Source: Microvirga sp.
GTDB taxonomy: Bacteria > Pseudomonadota > Alphaproteobacteria > Rhizobiales > Beijerinckiaceae
Length of the DNA stretch: 64,000 nucleotides
NCBI GenBank assembly: GCA_031181145.1
Contig: JAPSLB010000011.1
Coordinates: 50,665-114,664 of the forward strand
Reading direction: 5' to 3'
The notes under the pieces are model-generated. The model was given only the letters and a program-made list of their open reading frames with translations. It was not told the DNA's origin and ran no database searches. Shown here one piece after another: positions 38,445 through 48,151 of this stretch. The translations under genes and the position numbers were made by a program. The number at the start of each line of letters is the position of its first letter. Within the stretch, counting starts at the first letter, position 1.

Positions 38445-38898
38445 GGCGGTTGATCGCGACGTCCAGGGCCGAGAGAAAGGCCGAGCGGTCCTTCTGGGAA
38501 AAAGGCTTCGGTCCGCCGGTCACGTCGCCCATGGCGCGCAGATCCTCCATCAGGTTGCGCGTGGCGAGCGCCATGCCGATGGAGGCTTCCGTGAAGGGCT
38601 TGCCCGTGGGGCCGATCACATCCGCGCCCGCGCTCACGCAGCGATGGGCGAGGGGAATGTCGGCGGTGATCACGATGGCACCGCGCTGCGCGCGCTCCGC
38701 GATCCAATCATCCGCGGCGTCGAAGCCTGCGCTCACCACCACGCGCTCGACCAGCGGGCCTTGAGGCACCGCCAGGAAGGCGTTCGCCACCACGAAGACC
38801 TTGACCCGGTGGCGCTCCGCCACCTTGTAGACCTCGTTCTTCACCGGGCAGGCATCGGCATCCACATAGATTCGGATGGCTTGAGAGGTCTCGGTCAT
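38410..38898 (-). CDS. UPF0178 (YaiI/YqxD) family protein
   Basis: This is a 162-residue protein of the YaiI/YqxD family. It begins [22 protein letters not shown] and contains [29 protein letters not shown] and [26 protein letters not shown]. The fold is PIN/NYN-like with conserved acidic residues, so nuclease activity is possible but not established for the family. The ATG at 38898 has GAAGGA eight bases upstream. Its 3' end overlaps ccmG tail to tail. Confidence 0.92.
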   Translation of the reverse strand: MTETSQAIRIYVDADACPVKNEVYKVAERHRVKVFVVANAFLAVPQGPLVERVVVSAGFDAADDWIAERAQRGAIVITADIPLAHRCVSAGADVIGPTGKPFTEASIGMALATRNLMEDLRAMGDVTGGPKPFSQKDRSAFLSALDVAINRLKRAGFGEASP

Positions 38899-38997
38899 GA
38901 GCCATTTATTCCTTCGGCAAATTTCGACCTGAAGCGAACGAACCCCGCTTTCAGGCGCTTGTCGTTGATAAACCCGAGATCGGCCGAAAAGAACCCC

Positions 38998-40341
38998 GTG
39001 GACCGTCCATCGCCCATCCGATCCCTCTGGATCTCGCTTCGCAACCGCCGGCGGCCGCGGGGGTTGAGCGACGCCACCCACCGGCTGATCCGTGAGGCCG
39101 ACGCCGGAGCCCTGCAGCGCGCCGGACTCGCCCGGATGGTCGTGGCGGGGCTCCTGCTCCTGACCGTCATCATCGTGACCTACGGGATCGAGTTCACCAA
39201 CCCGGTGGCGGCGAGGCAGATCTGGATCGCAGAGCTCACGCTCACCCTGTTCGGCGCGCTGGGATGGTTCTGCGCGTGGTTCGCGTCCAAGCGGATCGCC
39301 GTGGACAAGCTGCCCATGATCACGGCCGTGCTCGATGCCCTGCTGATCCTCGGCAACCTGGCCTACAGCCACGGAATCCTGGGGATCCCCGGCAACCTCT
39401 TCGCGGCCTTTCCGGCCGCCTGGGTGGTGCCCATCACCATCGCGGCCGCGGCTATCCATTATCAGCCGCGTCTCCAGGCATTCGTCGCCCTGGTCTATGT
39501 GGCGGGCCTGTCGCTCCTCGCCTATGGCGGCGGCTCCCTGACACCCGCCGAGCGTCAGCGGGATCTGTCCGAGATAGCGGGCCTGTTCTCCGAGCAGGCC
39601 AACATGGTGCGCATCGCCATGGTGCTTTCCCTGGCGCTGATCCTGATCCTCGTGGCGCGGCAGAGCCGGGTGCTGCTGGAGCGGGCGGTGCGCGAGACGA
39701 CCCTGCGTCTCAACCTCACCCGCTACCTGCCGCGGGAGCTTGCGCCCGTTCTCACGGAGGAGGCCTTCGCCTCCCTGAGGCAGGGGCGGCGCACCCGCAT
39801 CACGGTGCTGTTCGTGGACATGCGCGCTTCCACCCATTTCGGCGAGACCATGGAGCCGGCCCAGCTCGCGGTGTTCGTCACCTCGTTCCGCCGGCGGGTC
39901 CTGAGGGCGGCGAGCCGTCACGGCGGCGTCATCGACAAGTTCACGGGCGACGGCGCCCTGATCCTGTTCGGCGTGCCGGGCGCAAGGGACGGCGATGCCG
40001 GCCGGGCGCTCGCCTGCGGGCGCACCCTGCTGCAGCTGATCCGGCGCTGGAACGCCAAGCGGCGTTTCGATCCGCCGGTGCGCGTGGGCATCGGCATTCA
40101 CACGGGCGACGTATTCTGCGGCGTCGTGGGGGACGAAAGCCGCCTGGAATTCACCGTGGTCGGCGAGACCGTCAACATCGCCTCCCGCATCGAGCAGGCC
40201 ACCAAGAATGTGGGCTGCGAGATGCTGGCCTCCATCGAGACGGTGCAGGAGGCCGGCGAGGAAAGCCTCTGGAGCGAGGTGGCGCACGAGCCCCTGCCCG
40301 GTGTCACCCGCAGCGTGGTTCTGATGAAACCTGCCGGATGA
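38998..40341 (+). CDS. Membrane-bound class III adenylate/guanylate cyclase
   Basis: This is a protein of about 447 residues. Up to six transmembrane helices span residues 45-235 and a CHD-type cyclase domain spans about 255-440. [16 protein letters not shown] metal-binding aspartate ([12 protein letters not shown]), [17 protein letters not shown] with the second aspartate, and [19 protein letters not shown] follow in order. Thr at the purine-specifying position is the class IIIb pattern. Glu replaces the usual Asp in GDTVN. The GTG at 38998 is the likely start; the ribosome-binding site is weak. Product is most likely cAMP. Confidence 0.88.
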   Translation: MDRPSPIRSLWISLRNRRRPRGLSDATHRLIREADAGALQRAGLARMVVAGLLLLTVIIVTYGIEFTNPVAARQIWIAELTLTLFGALGWFCAWFASKRIAVDKLPMITAVLDALLILGNLAYSHGILGIPGNLFAAFPAAWVVPITIAAAAIHYQPRLQAFVALVYVAGLSLLAYGGGSLTPAERQRDLSEIAGLFSEQANMVRIAMVLSLALILILVARQSRVLLERAVRETTLRLNLTRYLPRELAPVLTEEAFASLRQGRRTRITVLFVDMRASTHFGETMEPAQLAVFVTSFRRRVLRAASRHGGVIDKFTGDGALILFGVPGARDGDAGRALACGRTLLQLIRRWNAKRRFDPPVRVGIGIHTGDVFCGVVGDESRLEFTVVGETVNIASRIEQATKNVGCEMLASIETVQEAGEESLWSEVAHEPLPGVTRSVVLMKPAG

Positions 40342-40360
40342 GGATTGCTACACCCACTCT

Positions 40361-40451
40361 CGTCATGGCCGGGCTCGTCCCGGCCGTCCCGATTCGGTAA
40401 AGCACTGCGCTCCAAGCAATCGGGATCACCGGCACAGGGCCGGTGATGACG
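40361..40451. repeat. REP-like palindromic element between cyclase and yciB genes
   Basis: This 91-bp element is bounded by CGTCAT and ATGACG. Nested complementary blocks include CCCGATT/AATCGGG and GGCCGG/CCGGCC-type runs, so it can fold into one long hairpin. It lies between convergent genes and may also terminate transcription. Confidence 0.72.
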
Positions 40452-40457
40452 TGGGAA

Positions 40458-41054
40458 TCAGATTTCCTCCGCCTTCTTCACCTCGTAGCGCAGCAGCAGC
40501 GGCGTCTGCGCGAGGGCGAAGGCGATGGTGAGCGGCATGATGCCGAAGACCTTGAAGCTCACCCAGAAATCGGTGGTCTGGGTGCGCCAGACGATCTCGT
40601 TGAGCGCGGCGAGTGCGAAGAAGAAGAGCGCCCAGCGAAGGGTGAGCTTGCGCCAGCCCTCCTCCGTCAGCTCGAACACGCTGTCGAGGACGATCTCGAG
40701 CAGGGGCTTGCGGAAATAGAGGCCACCCAGAAGGATCGCGCCGAACATCGTGTTCACGATGGTGGGCTTGAGCTTGATGAAGATCTCGTCCTGCAGGACG
40801 AGCGTGAGCCCGCCGAACACCACCACCACGAAGCCTGAGACCAGCGGCATGATCGGCAGCTTGCGCAGGAGCCCATAGGAGACGGCAAGGGCCACGACCG
40901 TCGCGCCGACGAAGAGAGCGGTCGCCACGAAGATCCGCTGGCTTTCCGCGAAGCCGAACCGGTCCGCATAGGCGTTCGCGACGAAGAAGAGAGCGAGCGG
41001 CCCGAGTTCGAGGGCGAGCTTGAGAAGAGGCGGAAGGCGCTTTTCGTCGGTCAT
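40458..41054 (-). CDS. yciB: YciB/IspZ-family septation protein A
   Basis: This is a 198-residue inner-membrane protein with about five transmembrane helices, starting with [18 protein letters not shown] and including [24 protein letters not shown] and [26 protein letters not shown], signatures of the intracellular septation A family. It is linked to cell envelope and division spacing in gammaproteobacteria. Its start overlaps the ftsY stop as ATGA, so it is translated with ftsY. Confidence 0.94.
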   Translation of the reverse strand: MTDEKRLPPLLKLALELGPLALFFVANAYADRFGFAESQRIFVATALFVGATVVALAVSYGLLRKLPIMPLVSGFVVVVFGGLTLVLQDEIFIKLKPTIVNTMFGAILLGGLYFRKPLLEIVLDSVFELTEEGWRKLTLRWALFFFALAALNEIVWRTQTTDFWVSFKVFGIMPLTIAFALAQTPLLLRYEVKKAEEI

Positions 41055-42406
41055 GAGGTTGCTTCTATCCCGGCAATGGCTTTTGCGAAATCCCCTGCGG
41101 TGAAAGGCTCCAGGTCCTCCACTCCTTCGCCGACGCCGATGAAGTGGACCGGCAGGCCGAACTTGGCGGCGAGCGCCACCAGAATGCCGCCGCGGGCCGT
41201 ACCGTCCAGCTTGGTCATCACGAGGCCCGTCACGCCCGCCACCTTCTGGAACAGCTCGACCTGGCTCATCGCGTTCTGGCCCACGGTGGCGTCGAGCACG
41301 AGGAGCGAGGCATGGGGCGCGCTCTCGTCGAACTTCTTGATCACGCGCACGATCTTCTCGAGCTCGGCCATGAGTCCGGCCTTGTTCTGCAGCCGGCCCG
41401 CCGTGTCGATGAGCAGCACGTCCGTGCCGTTGGCCTTGGCTTCCTGAAGGGCGTCGAAGGCCAGGCCCGCCGCGTCGGCGCCCTGCTCGCGGGCGAGAAC
41501 CGGCGCGCCGACCCTCTCGCCCCAGACCTTGAGCTGTTCGATGGCGGCGGCGCGGAAAGTATCGCCCGCCGCCAGCATGACCTTGAGGCCCTGTTGCCGG
41601 AATTTCTGGCTCAGCTTGCCGATGGTGGTGGTCTTGCCCGCCCCGTTCACGCCCACCATGAGGATCACGAAGGGCTTCTTCGCCCGGTCGATGGTGAGCG
41701 CCTGGGCCACGGGCTGAAGGGTCTTCTCAACCTCGCTCGCCAGGATGGTCCGCACCTCCTGGGGCGAGATCTCCTTGTTGTAGCGGCCGGCCGAGATCGC
41801 CTCCGTGATCCGCATGGCGGTGGGCACGCCGAGATCGGCCTGGATCAGGGCATCCTCCAGATCCTGGAGGGTGGCCTCATCCAGCTTGCGCTTCGTGAAG
41901 AGCCCAGTGACGTTCTCGGACAGGGATGAGGAAGTGCGGCGCATGCCCTCCGTCAGGCGCTGCCACCAGCCCCGAACGGGCGCAGGCTTCTCCGAAACCG
42001 GCTGGGCCTCGAGGGCAGGCTCGGACTCGAGAACAGGCTGGGAATCGAGGGCCGCCGGGGCAGGCTTTTCGGTTTCGGCCACGTCCGGGCGCGGCTCCGG
42101 ACCCATTGCGGTCTCGACCTGCGGGATCGGTCCCTTCGGGCTGCCGCCTTCGGGGTCTATCGTCTCGACGGGCTGCAGATCGGCCCCCGCGAGTTCGGCG
42201 GGGGCCTTGCGCTCGTCCGGCGTGTCGGGGGAGGCGGCGGTCACCGTGGAGGGAGCAGCCGCCAGATCGTCCGCGCCTGTCGCGGGCGGGGAAGGCATGG
42301 CCTCGGGCTCGCCTCCCGCCTGGGGCGTCTGCGGCTCGGGCTCGGGCTGGGTTTCGGCCTTGCGCCCGAAGAGACGGGAGAAGAAACCGGGCTTGTTCTC
42401 GGCCAT
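41051..42406 (-). CDS. ftsY: FtsY, signal recognition particle receptor
   Basis: This is an SRP GTPase of about 451 residues. An amphipathic membrane-targeting start ([16 protein letters not shown]) leads to an acidic, proline-rich A domain (about 17-135), then the NG domain with G1 [47 protein letters not shown] and a terminal [16 protein letters not shown]. It docks ribosome-SRP complexes on the translocon. I chose the ATG at 42406; the frame extends to 42445. Co-transcribed with yciB. Confidence 0.95.
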   Translation of the reverse strand: MAENKPGFFSRLFGRKAETQPEPEPQTPQAGGEPEAMPSPPATGADDLAAAPSTVTAASPDTPDERKAPAELAGADLQPVETIDPEGGSPKGPIPQVETAMGPEPRPDVAETEKPAPAALDSQPVLESEPALEAQPVSEKPAPVRGWWQRLTEGMRRTSSSLSENVTGLFTKRKLDEATLQDLEDALIQADLGVPTAMRITEAISAGRYNKEISPQEVRTILASEVEKTLQPVAQALTIDRAKKPFVILMVGVNGAGKTTTIGKLSQKFRQQGLKVMLAAGDTFRAAAIEQLKVWGERVGAPVLAREQGADAAGLAFDALQEAKANGTDVLLIDTAGRLQNKAGLMAELEKIVRVIKKFDESAPHASLLVLDATVGQNAMSQVELFQKVAGVTGLVMTKLDGTARGGILVALAAKFGLPVHFIGVGEGVEDLEPFTAGDFAKAIAGIEATS

Positions 42407-42471
42407 GCTGTGCTTTGCCTCGTCAACGCTTGTGCTTGATTTCACGTCGACGCCTCGATAGCCGAGGCATC

Positions 42472-43173
42472 ATGAATGCGGAAGAGATAGTGTCCCGTTT
42501 GCTCTATCGCGATGCCCTGATGCTCGTGATCGACAAACCCGCCGGCCTCCCGGTGCATCCCGGCCCCAAGGGCGGGGAGACCTTGTTTCATCACCTCGAT
42601 TCCCTCCGCTTCGGCCTGCCCCGCCGTCCGGAAGTAGCGCATCGCCTCGACAAGGACACCTCCGGCTGTCTGATCCTGGGCCGTCACCCGAAGGCCATCG
42701 CCCGCCTCAACGAGCTGTTCCGCAGAAACGAGATCGACAAGGTCTACTGGGCCGTGGTCGAGGGCGGGCCTCATGGGGACGAGGGCGAGATCGATCTTCC
42801 GCTCGCGCCGAAATCGCCGGATCGCGGCTGGTGGATGAAGGTGGACCCGAAGGGGCAGCCGTCACTGACGAAGTGGAGGATTTTGGGCCGCGCGGAGGGG
42901 CTCGCCCTGCTCGAGCTGCGCCCCGTCACGGGCCGCACCCATCAGCTGCGCGTCCATTGCGCGGCCATGAACTCCCCGATCCTGGGGGACACGATCTACG
43001 GCACGGCGCCGCGCTTCCATGGTCCGGGCCTGCATCTCCATGCCCGCAGCGTGAGCGTGCCGCTCTATCCGAAGAAGCCGCCGATTCGGGTGGAAGCGCC
43101 GGTTCCGGAGCACATGCGCGAGCGGGTCGAATCGTGTGGCGTCATCCCGGACCGCGCCGCCGATCCGGCCTGA
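42472..43173 (+). CDS. RluA-family RNA pseudouridine synthase
   Basis: This is a 233-residue pseudouridine synthase without an S4 domain. It has the catalytic aspartate motif AHRLDKDTSGCLILGR, the nearby VIDKPAGLPVHPGPKGGETLFHHL segment, and PVTGRTHQLRVHCAAMNSPILGD near the C-terminus. RluA-type enzymes modify rRNA and tRNA uridines; which site is modified cannot be told. The frame is open far upstream opposite ftsY, but the ATG at 42472 gives a normal N-terminus. It is divergent from ftsY. Confidence 0.93.
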   Translation: MNAEEIVSRLLYRDALMLVIDKPAGLPVHPGPKGGETLFHHLDSLRFGLPRRPEVAHRLDKDTSGCLILGRHPKAIARLNELFRRNEIDKVYWAVVEGGPHGDEGEIDLPLAPKSPDRGWWMKVDPKGQPSLTKWRILGRAEGLALLELRPVTGRTHQLRVHCAAMNSPILGDTIYGTAPRFHGPGLHLHARSVSVPLYPKKPPIRVEAPVPEHMRERVESCGVIPDRAADPA

Positions 43174-43182
43174 GGCTCTCCA

Positions 43183-43264
43183 CGTCATCCCCGGCCTTGC
43201 CCCGGGAATCCATGCCCTTATGGCGCCTGAAACGTGGATGGCCGTATCAGGTCCGGCCATGACG
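43183..43264. repeat. REP-like palindromic element between rluA-type gene and mtaB
   Basis: This 82-bp element is bounded by CGTCAT and ATGACG, with a GGAATCCATG/CGTGGATGG-type inner complement and GGCC-rich flanks. It belongs to the same family as the elements at 36577 and 40361 and lies between two convergent genes. Confidence 0.7.
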
Positions 43265-43293
43265 GCGTGAGCGCCGGGCTCGCCGGTGACCCG

Positions 43294-44550
43294 TCACGCC
43301 GCCAGCAATTCCTTGCCGTCGTGGCCGGCGATGGTGACCGGCACGATCTCTCCGGGCTTCACCTCGCCCGCGAAGCGCACGAGGGTGAAGCCCTCCGTGC
43401 GGCCGAGCTGGCGGGTTTCGATCAGCACGTTTCGTTTCGCCCCGACCTCCTCACCGAGATGCTTCAGCAATGCAGCCTCGCCCTTCTCGCGAAGCCTGCG
43501 GGCACGGTCCTTCACGATATCGCGCCGAACCTGCGGCATGCGCGCGGCGGGGGTGCCGGGACGGGGCGAGAAGGGAAAGACGTGGAGATGCGTGAGGCCG
43601 CACTCGTCGACGATGTCGAGGGAGCGGGAGAACATCTCGTCGGTTTCGGTCGGGAAGCCCGCGATGACGTCGGCTCCGAACACCATGTCGGGACGAAGCC
43701 GCTTGACCTGTTCGCAGAAGGCAATGGCATCCTTGCGCAGGTGGCGGCGCTTCATGCGCTTCAGAATCATGTCGTCGCCCGCCTGCAATGAGAGATGCAG
43801 ATGCGGCATCAGGCGGCTCTCATTGGCGATGGCATCGAGCAGATCGTCATCCGCCTCCACAGAATCGATGGAGGAGATGCGAAGGCGTTCCAGTTCCGGC
43901 ACATGGCGCAGGAGGCTTTTGACCATCGTGCCGAGCTTCGGCTCGCCCGGAAGATCCTTGCCGTAGCTCGTGATGTCCACGCCGGTGAGCACCACTTCCC
44001 GCGAGCCGTGTTCCACGAGGGTTCGCACCTGCTCCACTACGACGCCCATGGGCACGGAGCGGGAATTGCCGCGGCCATACGGAATGATGCAGAAGGTGCA
44101 GCGGTGGTCGCAACCGTTCTGCACCTGCACGAAGGCGCGGGTTCGCCCGCGCATGCCGTCGATGAGGTGCACGGCGGTTTCCTTCACCGCCATGATGTCG
44201 TTGACGAGAATCTTTTCCGTGGCGCCCACGCCGAAATCGCGCAGGCCCGTCCAGGTCTCGGCCTTCATCTTCTCATGATTGCCGACGACCTGGGACACCT
44301 CCGGCATGGAGGCGAATGTTTCCGGCTCCACCTGCGCCGCGCAGCCCGTCACGATGATGCGTGCATCCGGCTTCTCGCGGGCGATCCTGCGGATCGACTG
44401 GCGCGCCTGACGCGTCGCCTCGGAGGTCACGGCGCATGTGTTGATGATGACGACCTCGCCCAAGTCCGCTGCTTGAGCGTGGCGCTGCATCGCCTCGGAC
44501 TCGTAGGTGTTGAGACGGCATCCGAAGGTGACGACTTCGACCGACATCAT
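43294..44550 (-). CDS. mtaB: MtaB, tRNA t6A37 methylthiotransferase
   Basis: This is a radical-SAM methylthiotransferase of about 418 residues converting t6A37 to ms2t6A37 in tRNA. The N-terminal MTTase domain has [22 protein letters not shown] and [10 protein letters not shown] cysteines. The radical-SAM motif is [19 protein letters not shown], and the C-terminal TRAM-like domain contains [13 protein letters not shown]. The e-type CRLNTYE start distinguishes it from MiaB. The ATG overlaps the dapF stop as ATGA, so the two are coupled. Confidence 0.94.
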   Translation of the reverse strand: MMSVEVVTFGCRLNTYESEAMQRHAQAADLGEVVIINTCAVTSEATRQARQSIRRIAREKPDARIIVTGCAAQVEPETFASMPEVSQVVGNHEKMKAETWTGLRDFGVGATEKILVNDIMAVKETAVHLIDGMRGRTRAFVQVQNGCDHRCTFCIIPYGRGNSRSVPMGVVVEQVRTLVEHGSREVVLTGVDITSYGKDLPGEPKLGTMVKSLLRHVPELERLRISSIDSVEADDDLLDAIANESRLMPHLHLSLQAGDDMILKRMKRRHLRKDAIAFCEQVKRLRPDMVFGADVIAGFPTETDEMFSRSLDIVDECGLTHLHVFPFSPRPGTPAARMPQVRRDIVKDRARRLREKGEAALLKHLGEEVGAKRNVLIETRQLGRTEGFTLVRFAGEVKPGEIVPVTIAGHDGKELLAA

Positions 44551-45443
44551 GCCGCTCCCGCGAACAGGGCAGGGGAGAGGAAGCCCTCGTGCTCGAGTTC
44601 CGTCGCGCCGGTCATGAGCACGTGGTCGTCGCTCGCGCGCCATTCGATCACGAGATCACCGCCGGGGAGCGTGACCGTGGCCTTGCGGCCCGTCAGCCCC
44701 TTGCGGGCTCCCGCCACCAGGGTGGCGCAGGCGGCCGAGCCGCAGGCGCGGGTGGCGCCCGCGCCGCGTTCCCACACCCGCAGGATCACATGGTCGGGGC
44801 CTTCGACCTGAGCGAAGGAGATGTTGGCCCGCTCGGGGAAAACGGGATCGTGTTCAAGCTTAGGCCCGATGGCGGCAAGGTCGTAAGATCCTGCATCCTT
44901 CACCCAGAAGATGGCGTGCGGGTTGCCCATGCCGACGGCGGACGGGTCCCGGAGCTCGGGCGCTTCCGGCAGATGCGTGTCGATTGCGATGACCCGGGTG
45001 TCCGGATAAGGGTCGCGCAGGGGAATTGCCTTCCAGTCGAGGCGCGGCGGACCCATGTCGACGGTAAACACCGTGTCGGAGACCTGCGCCACCGGCAGCA
45101 ATCCGGCCTTGGTTTCGAGCACCAGCCCCCGGCCAGCCGGGCGACTCATGACCGGATCTGTCAGCATGGCCCAGGCGACGCAGCGGGTGCCGTTGCCGCA
45201 GGCGCCGGATTCCGAGCCGTCCGTGTTGTAGATGCGCATATAGGCGTCCGTGCCGGGGGAAACCGGATCGTGCAGCACCATCAGCTGGTCGAAGCGGGAG
45301 CGAGGATCTGCCGCGATGGCGCGCGCTTCCGCAGCGCTCGCCACATGGGCCGAGCCGCGCAGGTCCAGCACGGTGATCTCGTTGCCGAGACCGTTCATCT
45401 TCAGGAAACGGTGGTTCGCGAGGGGGCTCATTGTAACGCTCAT
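44547..45443 (-). CDS. dapF: DapF, diaminopimelate epimerase
   Basis: This is an enzyme of about 298 residues interconverting LL- and meso-diaminopimelate for lysine and peptidoglycan. The two catalytic cysteine motifs, [12 protein letters not shown] and [12 protein letters not shown], are intact, and the N-terminus has [17 protein letters not shown]. The start may be 45443 ([10 protein letters not shown]) or 45431; both lack a strong ribosome-binding site. It is first of a dapF-mtaB pair, an order common in alphaproteobacteria. Confidence 0.95.
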   Translation of the reverse strand: MSVTMSPLANHRFLKMNGLGNEITVLDLRGSAHVASAAEARAIAADPRSRFDQLMVLHDPVSPGTDAYMRIYNTDGSESGACGNGTRCVAWAMLTDPVMSRPAGRGLVLETKAGLLPVAQVSDTVFTVDMGPPRLDWKAIPLRDPYPDTRVIAIDTHLPEAPELRDPSAVGMGNPHAIFWVKDAGSYDLAAIGPKLEHDPVFPERANISFAQVEGPDHVILRVWERGAGATRACGSAACATLVAGARKGLTGRKATVTLPGGDLVIEWRASDDHVLMTGATELEHEGFLSPALFAGAA

Positions 45444-45606
45444 GGGCCGTATATGGCTGAAAACTCGGAAAACCGCGAGAGGGGGATGTCGGCCTGCTAC
45501 CATCCGTCCTCCACAGAAGCCTCCAGAGTCCCTCGCGACCGGAACAAAACCCTCCTATGCTCCGGCTTCTGATCCCTTCATGATTCGAGGCTTAAGGCTC
45601 TCTCCC

Positions 45607-46374
45607 ATGCGGCTGCGCTCCTCCCACATCGTTCTTGTGCTTGCCCTCTGCTCGAGCGTGTCTCTGGCGCAAACGCCGCAGACCCCGGATCCGGCTCCGG
45701 CCGATCCCGCCCCGTCGGCTCCGGCTTCCGCCGCCCAGACCCTGTCCCCGGCCTCGCCCGAGCCCTCGACACCCGCTCCGGAAACGCCGGTTCAGCCGCA
45801 ACAGCCCGCAACCGCCCAGCCCGCGCCGGCTCCGGCGTCCCCTGCAACGCCTGCACCCGCGCAGGAGGCGGCCCGCACGACGCTCTTCCCCAACCCGAGC
45901 GATCCCACGGGCGTCGAGGAAGGCGTTCTTGCGGCGAAGCCCGCCGCCGTTCTGTCCGGCACCAGCACCTGGGACGAGGCTTTCACCAATCTCAAGGACG
46001 CCGTCGCCAAGCTCGAGGGCGAGTTGAAGAAAGCCGGCATCGCTCCGGCGGGACGCCCGCTCACGATCTTCGTGGACACGGACGACAACGGCTTCAAATA
46101 CGAGACCCTGATCCCGCTCGCGCAGGTTCCGGAGGGAAGGACCGAGCTCACCCCCGAGATCAGGTTCGGCAAGACGCCGGAGGGCAAGGCGCTCCGTTTC
46201 GTGCACAAGGATGCCTATGACGAGATCGACGGCACCTACGAGACGATCACGGCCTATCTCGACATCAAGGAGATCGTCGCCGAGGATGCCTTCATCGAGG
46301 AATATGTGAGCGAGTTCACCGACTCGCAGGACACCAGTTTCGAGGTGAACATCTACGTTCAGCCGAAGCGGTGA
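45607..46374 (+). CDS. Secreted protein with Pro/Ala-rich linker and GyrI-like domain
   Basis: This is a 255-residue protein with a signal peptide (IVLVLALCSSVSLAQ), an extremely Pro/Ala-rich linker (about 25-95) and a C-terminal domain (about 110-255) resembling GyrI-like effector-binding folds: KKAGIAPAGRPLTIFVDTDDNGFKYETLIPLA and later DGTYETITAYLDIKEIVAEDAFIEEYVSE with a final VNIYVQPK. GyrI-like domains usually bind small molecules in cytoplasmic regulators; a periplasmic copy on a flexible tether is unusual. No partner gene is adjacent. The ATG at 45607 has AAGG upstream. Confidence 0.78.
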   Translation: MRLRSSHIVLVLALCSSVSLAQTPQTPDPAPADPAPSAPASAAQTLSPASPEPSTPAPETPVQPQQPATAQPAPAPASPATPAPAQEAARTTLFPNPSDPTGVEEGVLAAKPAAVLSGTSTWDEAFTNLKDAVAKLEGELKKAGIAPAGRPLTIFVDTDDNGFKYETLIPLAQVPEGRTELTPEIRFGKTPEGKALRFVHKDAYDEIDGTYETITAYLDIKEIVAEDAFIEEYVSEFTDSQDTSFEVNIYVQPKR

Positions 46375-46464
46375 TCGCCTTGTTCGATCCCGACGGACCT
46401 TCGGCCGAAAGTTCGGCCTGACACGCCTGTCCGTGGAGAAGCCTCGCCCGGTTGAGCCCGATCC

Positions 46465-47529
46465 TCATGCTGACGGGGTCCACACCTCGCCTGGCCGCAG
46501 GGGCCTGAACCGATCCGGCGGAATCCCGGCGCCTTGCAGAGCCGCCGCCAGTTCCTGCGGCGGCTCGTCGATGCCCTCGTTGGTCAGCCGGAAGGTGCCC
46601 CAATGGTGGCCGAGCGCCTGCTCCGGCGCGATGATCTGGAACGCTTTCACCGCATCTTCGGGGTTCATGTGCTGGGGCTCCATGAACCAGCGCGGCTCGT
46701 AAGCGCCGATGGGCAGATGGGCGAGGCGGATCGGGCCGAAACGCTCGCGCACCGCATGGAAGATCTTGCCGTCGCCGAAGCCCGTGTCTCCGACATGGTA
46801 GATCGCTCCTTCGGGCGTGGTGAGCAGATACGCGCACCAGAGCGCCATGCGCCGGTCGTTGATGCCGCGTGCGGACCAGTGATAGGCAGGCTCCAGATGC
46901 ACGCCGATTCCATGGCCCAGATCGACCGACTGGCCCCAGTCCCGCGTCTCCACGGGGATCTCCGGATGCGCGCCTTGAATCACCGCATCGTTGCCCAGCG
47001 GCGCGACGACGCGCGGGCGATGATGCTGCCAGAGGCGGCCCAAGGCCTCGATATCGAGATGATCGTAATGGTTGTGCGTGATCAGCACCGCGTGGATGGG
47101 CGGCAGGTCCCGGTAGGCGATTCCGGGCGGATTGACCCGCTTCGGACCGGAGAACGACACTGGACTCGCCCGTTCCGAGAAGACCGGGTCGACCAGGATA
47201 TTGAGACCCGTCACCTGGATCAGGAAGGAGGCATGGCCGATGAGGCTCGTGCGCAGTCCTTCCACCTCGGCGGGGGGCTTGTCCCGGAAAGGGCTCGGAT
47301 ATTCCTCCGGCCATTCTTTTCGGCCCCCGCCGAGCTGCCAGCGCAGCAATTCGGTGAAGCCCTTGTCCTGCGGCTGATTGGGCGTGAAGAACCTCAAGCC
47401 GTCGAAATGGTCGGTGACGGGCCCCTGATAATAGGGGTTCGCGGAGCGCGCGACCGTCATCCAGCCGAAGAGACCGGTCGCGGCCAGGGCAGGAGCGCTC
47501 AGGGCTTTCAGCAGGGTGCGGCGATTCAT
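46465..47529 (-). CDS. Metallo-beta-lactamase-fold hydrolase (NAPE-PLD/UlaG-like)
   Basis: This is a 354-residue exported hydrolase. A twin-arginine-like start (MNRRTLLKALSAPALAATGLFG) precedes NAPE-PLD-type sequence: SLIGHASFLIQVTGLNILVDPVFSERASP, the metal-binding LITHNHYDHLDIEAL, AYHWSARGINDRRMALWCAYLL, YHVGDTGFGDGKIF and the late PEQALGHHWGTFRL. This group includes phosphodiesterases acting on N-acylethanolamine phospholipids; the substrate here is unknown. It is convergent with the GyrI-like gene. Confidence 0.9.
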   Translation of the reverse strand: MNRRTLLKALSAPALAATGLFGWMTVARSANPYYQGPVTDHFDGLRFFTPNQPQDKGFTELLRWQLGGGRKEWPEEYPSPFRDKPPAEVEGLRTSLIGHASFLIQVTGLNILVDPVFSERASPVSFSGPKRVNPPGIAYRDLPPIHAVLITHNHYDHLDIEALGRLWQHHRPRVVAPLGNDAVIQGAHPEIPVETRDWGQSVDLGHGIGVHLEPAYHWSARGINDRRMALWCAYLLTTPEGAIYHVGDTGFGDGKIFHAVRERFGPIRLAHLPIGAYEPRWFMEPQHMNPEDAVKAFQIIAPEQALGHHWGTFRLTNEGIDEPPQELAAALQGAGIPPDRFRPLRPGEVWTPSA

Positions 47530-47803
47530 GGGGACCTTCGAGACAAGCAGGGCACGGTGTGCAGGGGCCGAACGGCGGAGGATCGTTCCGTCGATGATTT
47601 ACCTCGTTCGCCTTCAGGTTCAATCTCTGACAACCGGGAAGCGGTCTGCACGGTTCTTGCGACGCGCATATCCGGCCTCCGACACGGATGCAGCGATCGC
47701 TCCCCGGGCCGGGCGAATCCTATCCTGAACCAAGACCGGCCGCGATATCCTTCATGGCTCAACGGCAGGACCCTTTCGATGAAATCGATCCTGCCTGCTT
47801 TTT

Positions 47804-48151
47804 CTACTCTGCCGAAAGCGAACCTGATGGGTCGGGCGAATTCGTCCGTGGGGACGTGACGGATACCGAGATCGGGGAAGAGGCCGCTGCCGTGCCGCTG
47901 CCGCTCAGATAGCGCTTCGTGACCCTGTCCACGCGCTGGCCGTTGCCTGCGATGCGGGCATCTCCCGAGGCGCGGGGCCAGGGATCCTCGATATGCACGA
48001 CCTTGTTGTGGGCAATCGCATCTCCGGCGGAGGAGGTGAGCGTATCGCGATGCTTCACGTAATCCGCGCATGCGCCGAGGGCGAGCATGGGCAGGAGCCC
48101 CGCGCAGGCGATGAGGGAGATCTTAGCGTTTGACGATTTTCTTAGGGGCAT
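47804..48151 (-). CDS. Short Flp-pilus-associated lipoprotein
   Basis: This is a 115-residue protein with a lipoprotein signal (ISLIACAGLLPMLALGAC) and a mature part YVKHRDTLTSSAGDAIAHNKVVHIEDPWPRA followed by GNGQRVDRVTKRYLSG, a pattern I associate with small proteins beside tad secretins in Hyphomicrobiales. It occupies the place of cpaD but lacks the CpaD domain. It overlaps the cpaC stop by 29 bases, so the two are coupled. Function is unknown; secretin pilotin or periplasmic partner is a context-based guess. Confidence 0.72.
   Translation of the reverse strand: MPLRKSSNAKISLIACAGLLPMLALGACADYVKHRDTLTSSAGDAIAHNKVVHIEDPWPRASGDARIAGNGQRVDRVTKRYLSGSGTAAASSPISVSVTSPRTNSPDPSGSLSAE

Noticed and set aside
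47688..47912. A 74-residue open frame opposite the short pilus lipoprotein gene
   Set aside because: It overlaps the lipoprotein tail on the other strand and has no recognisable features.
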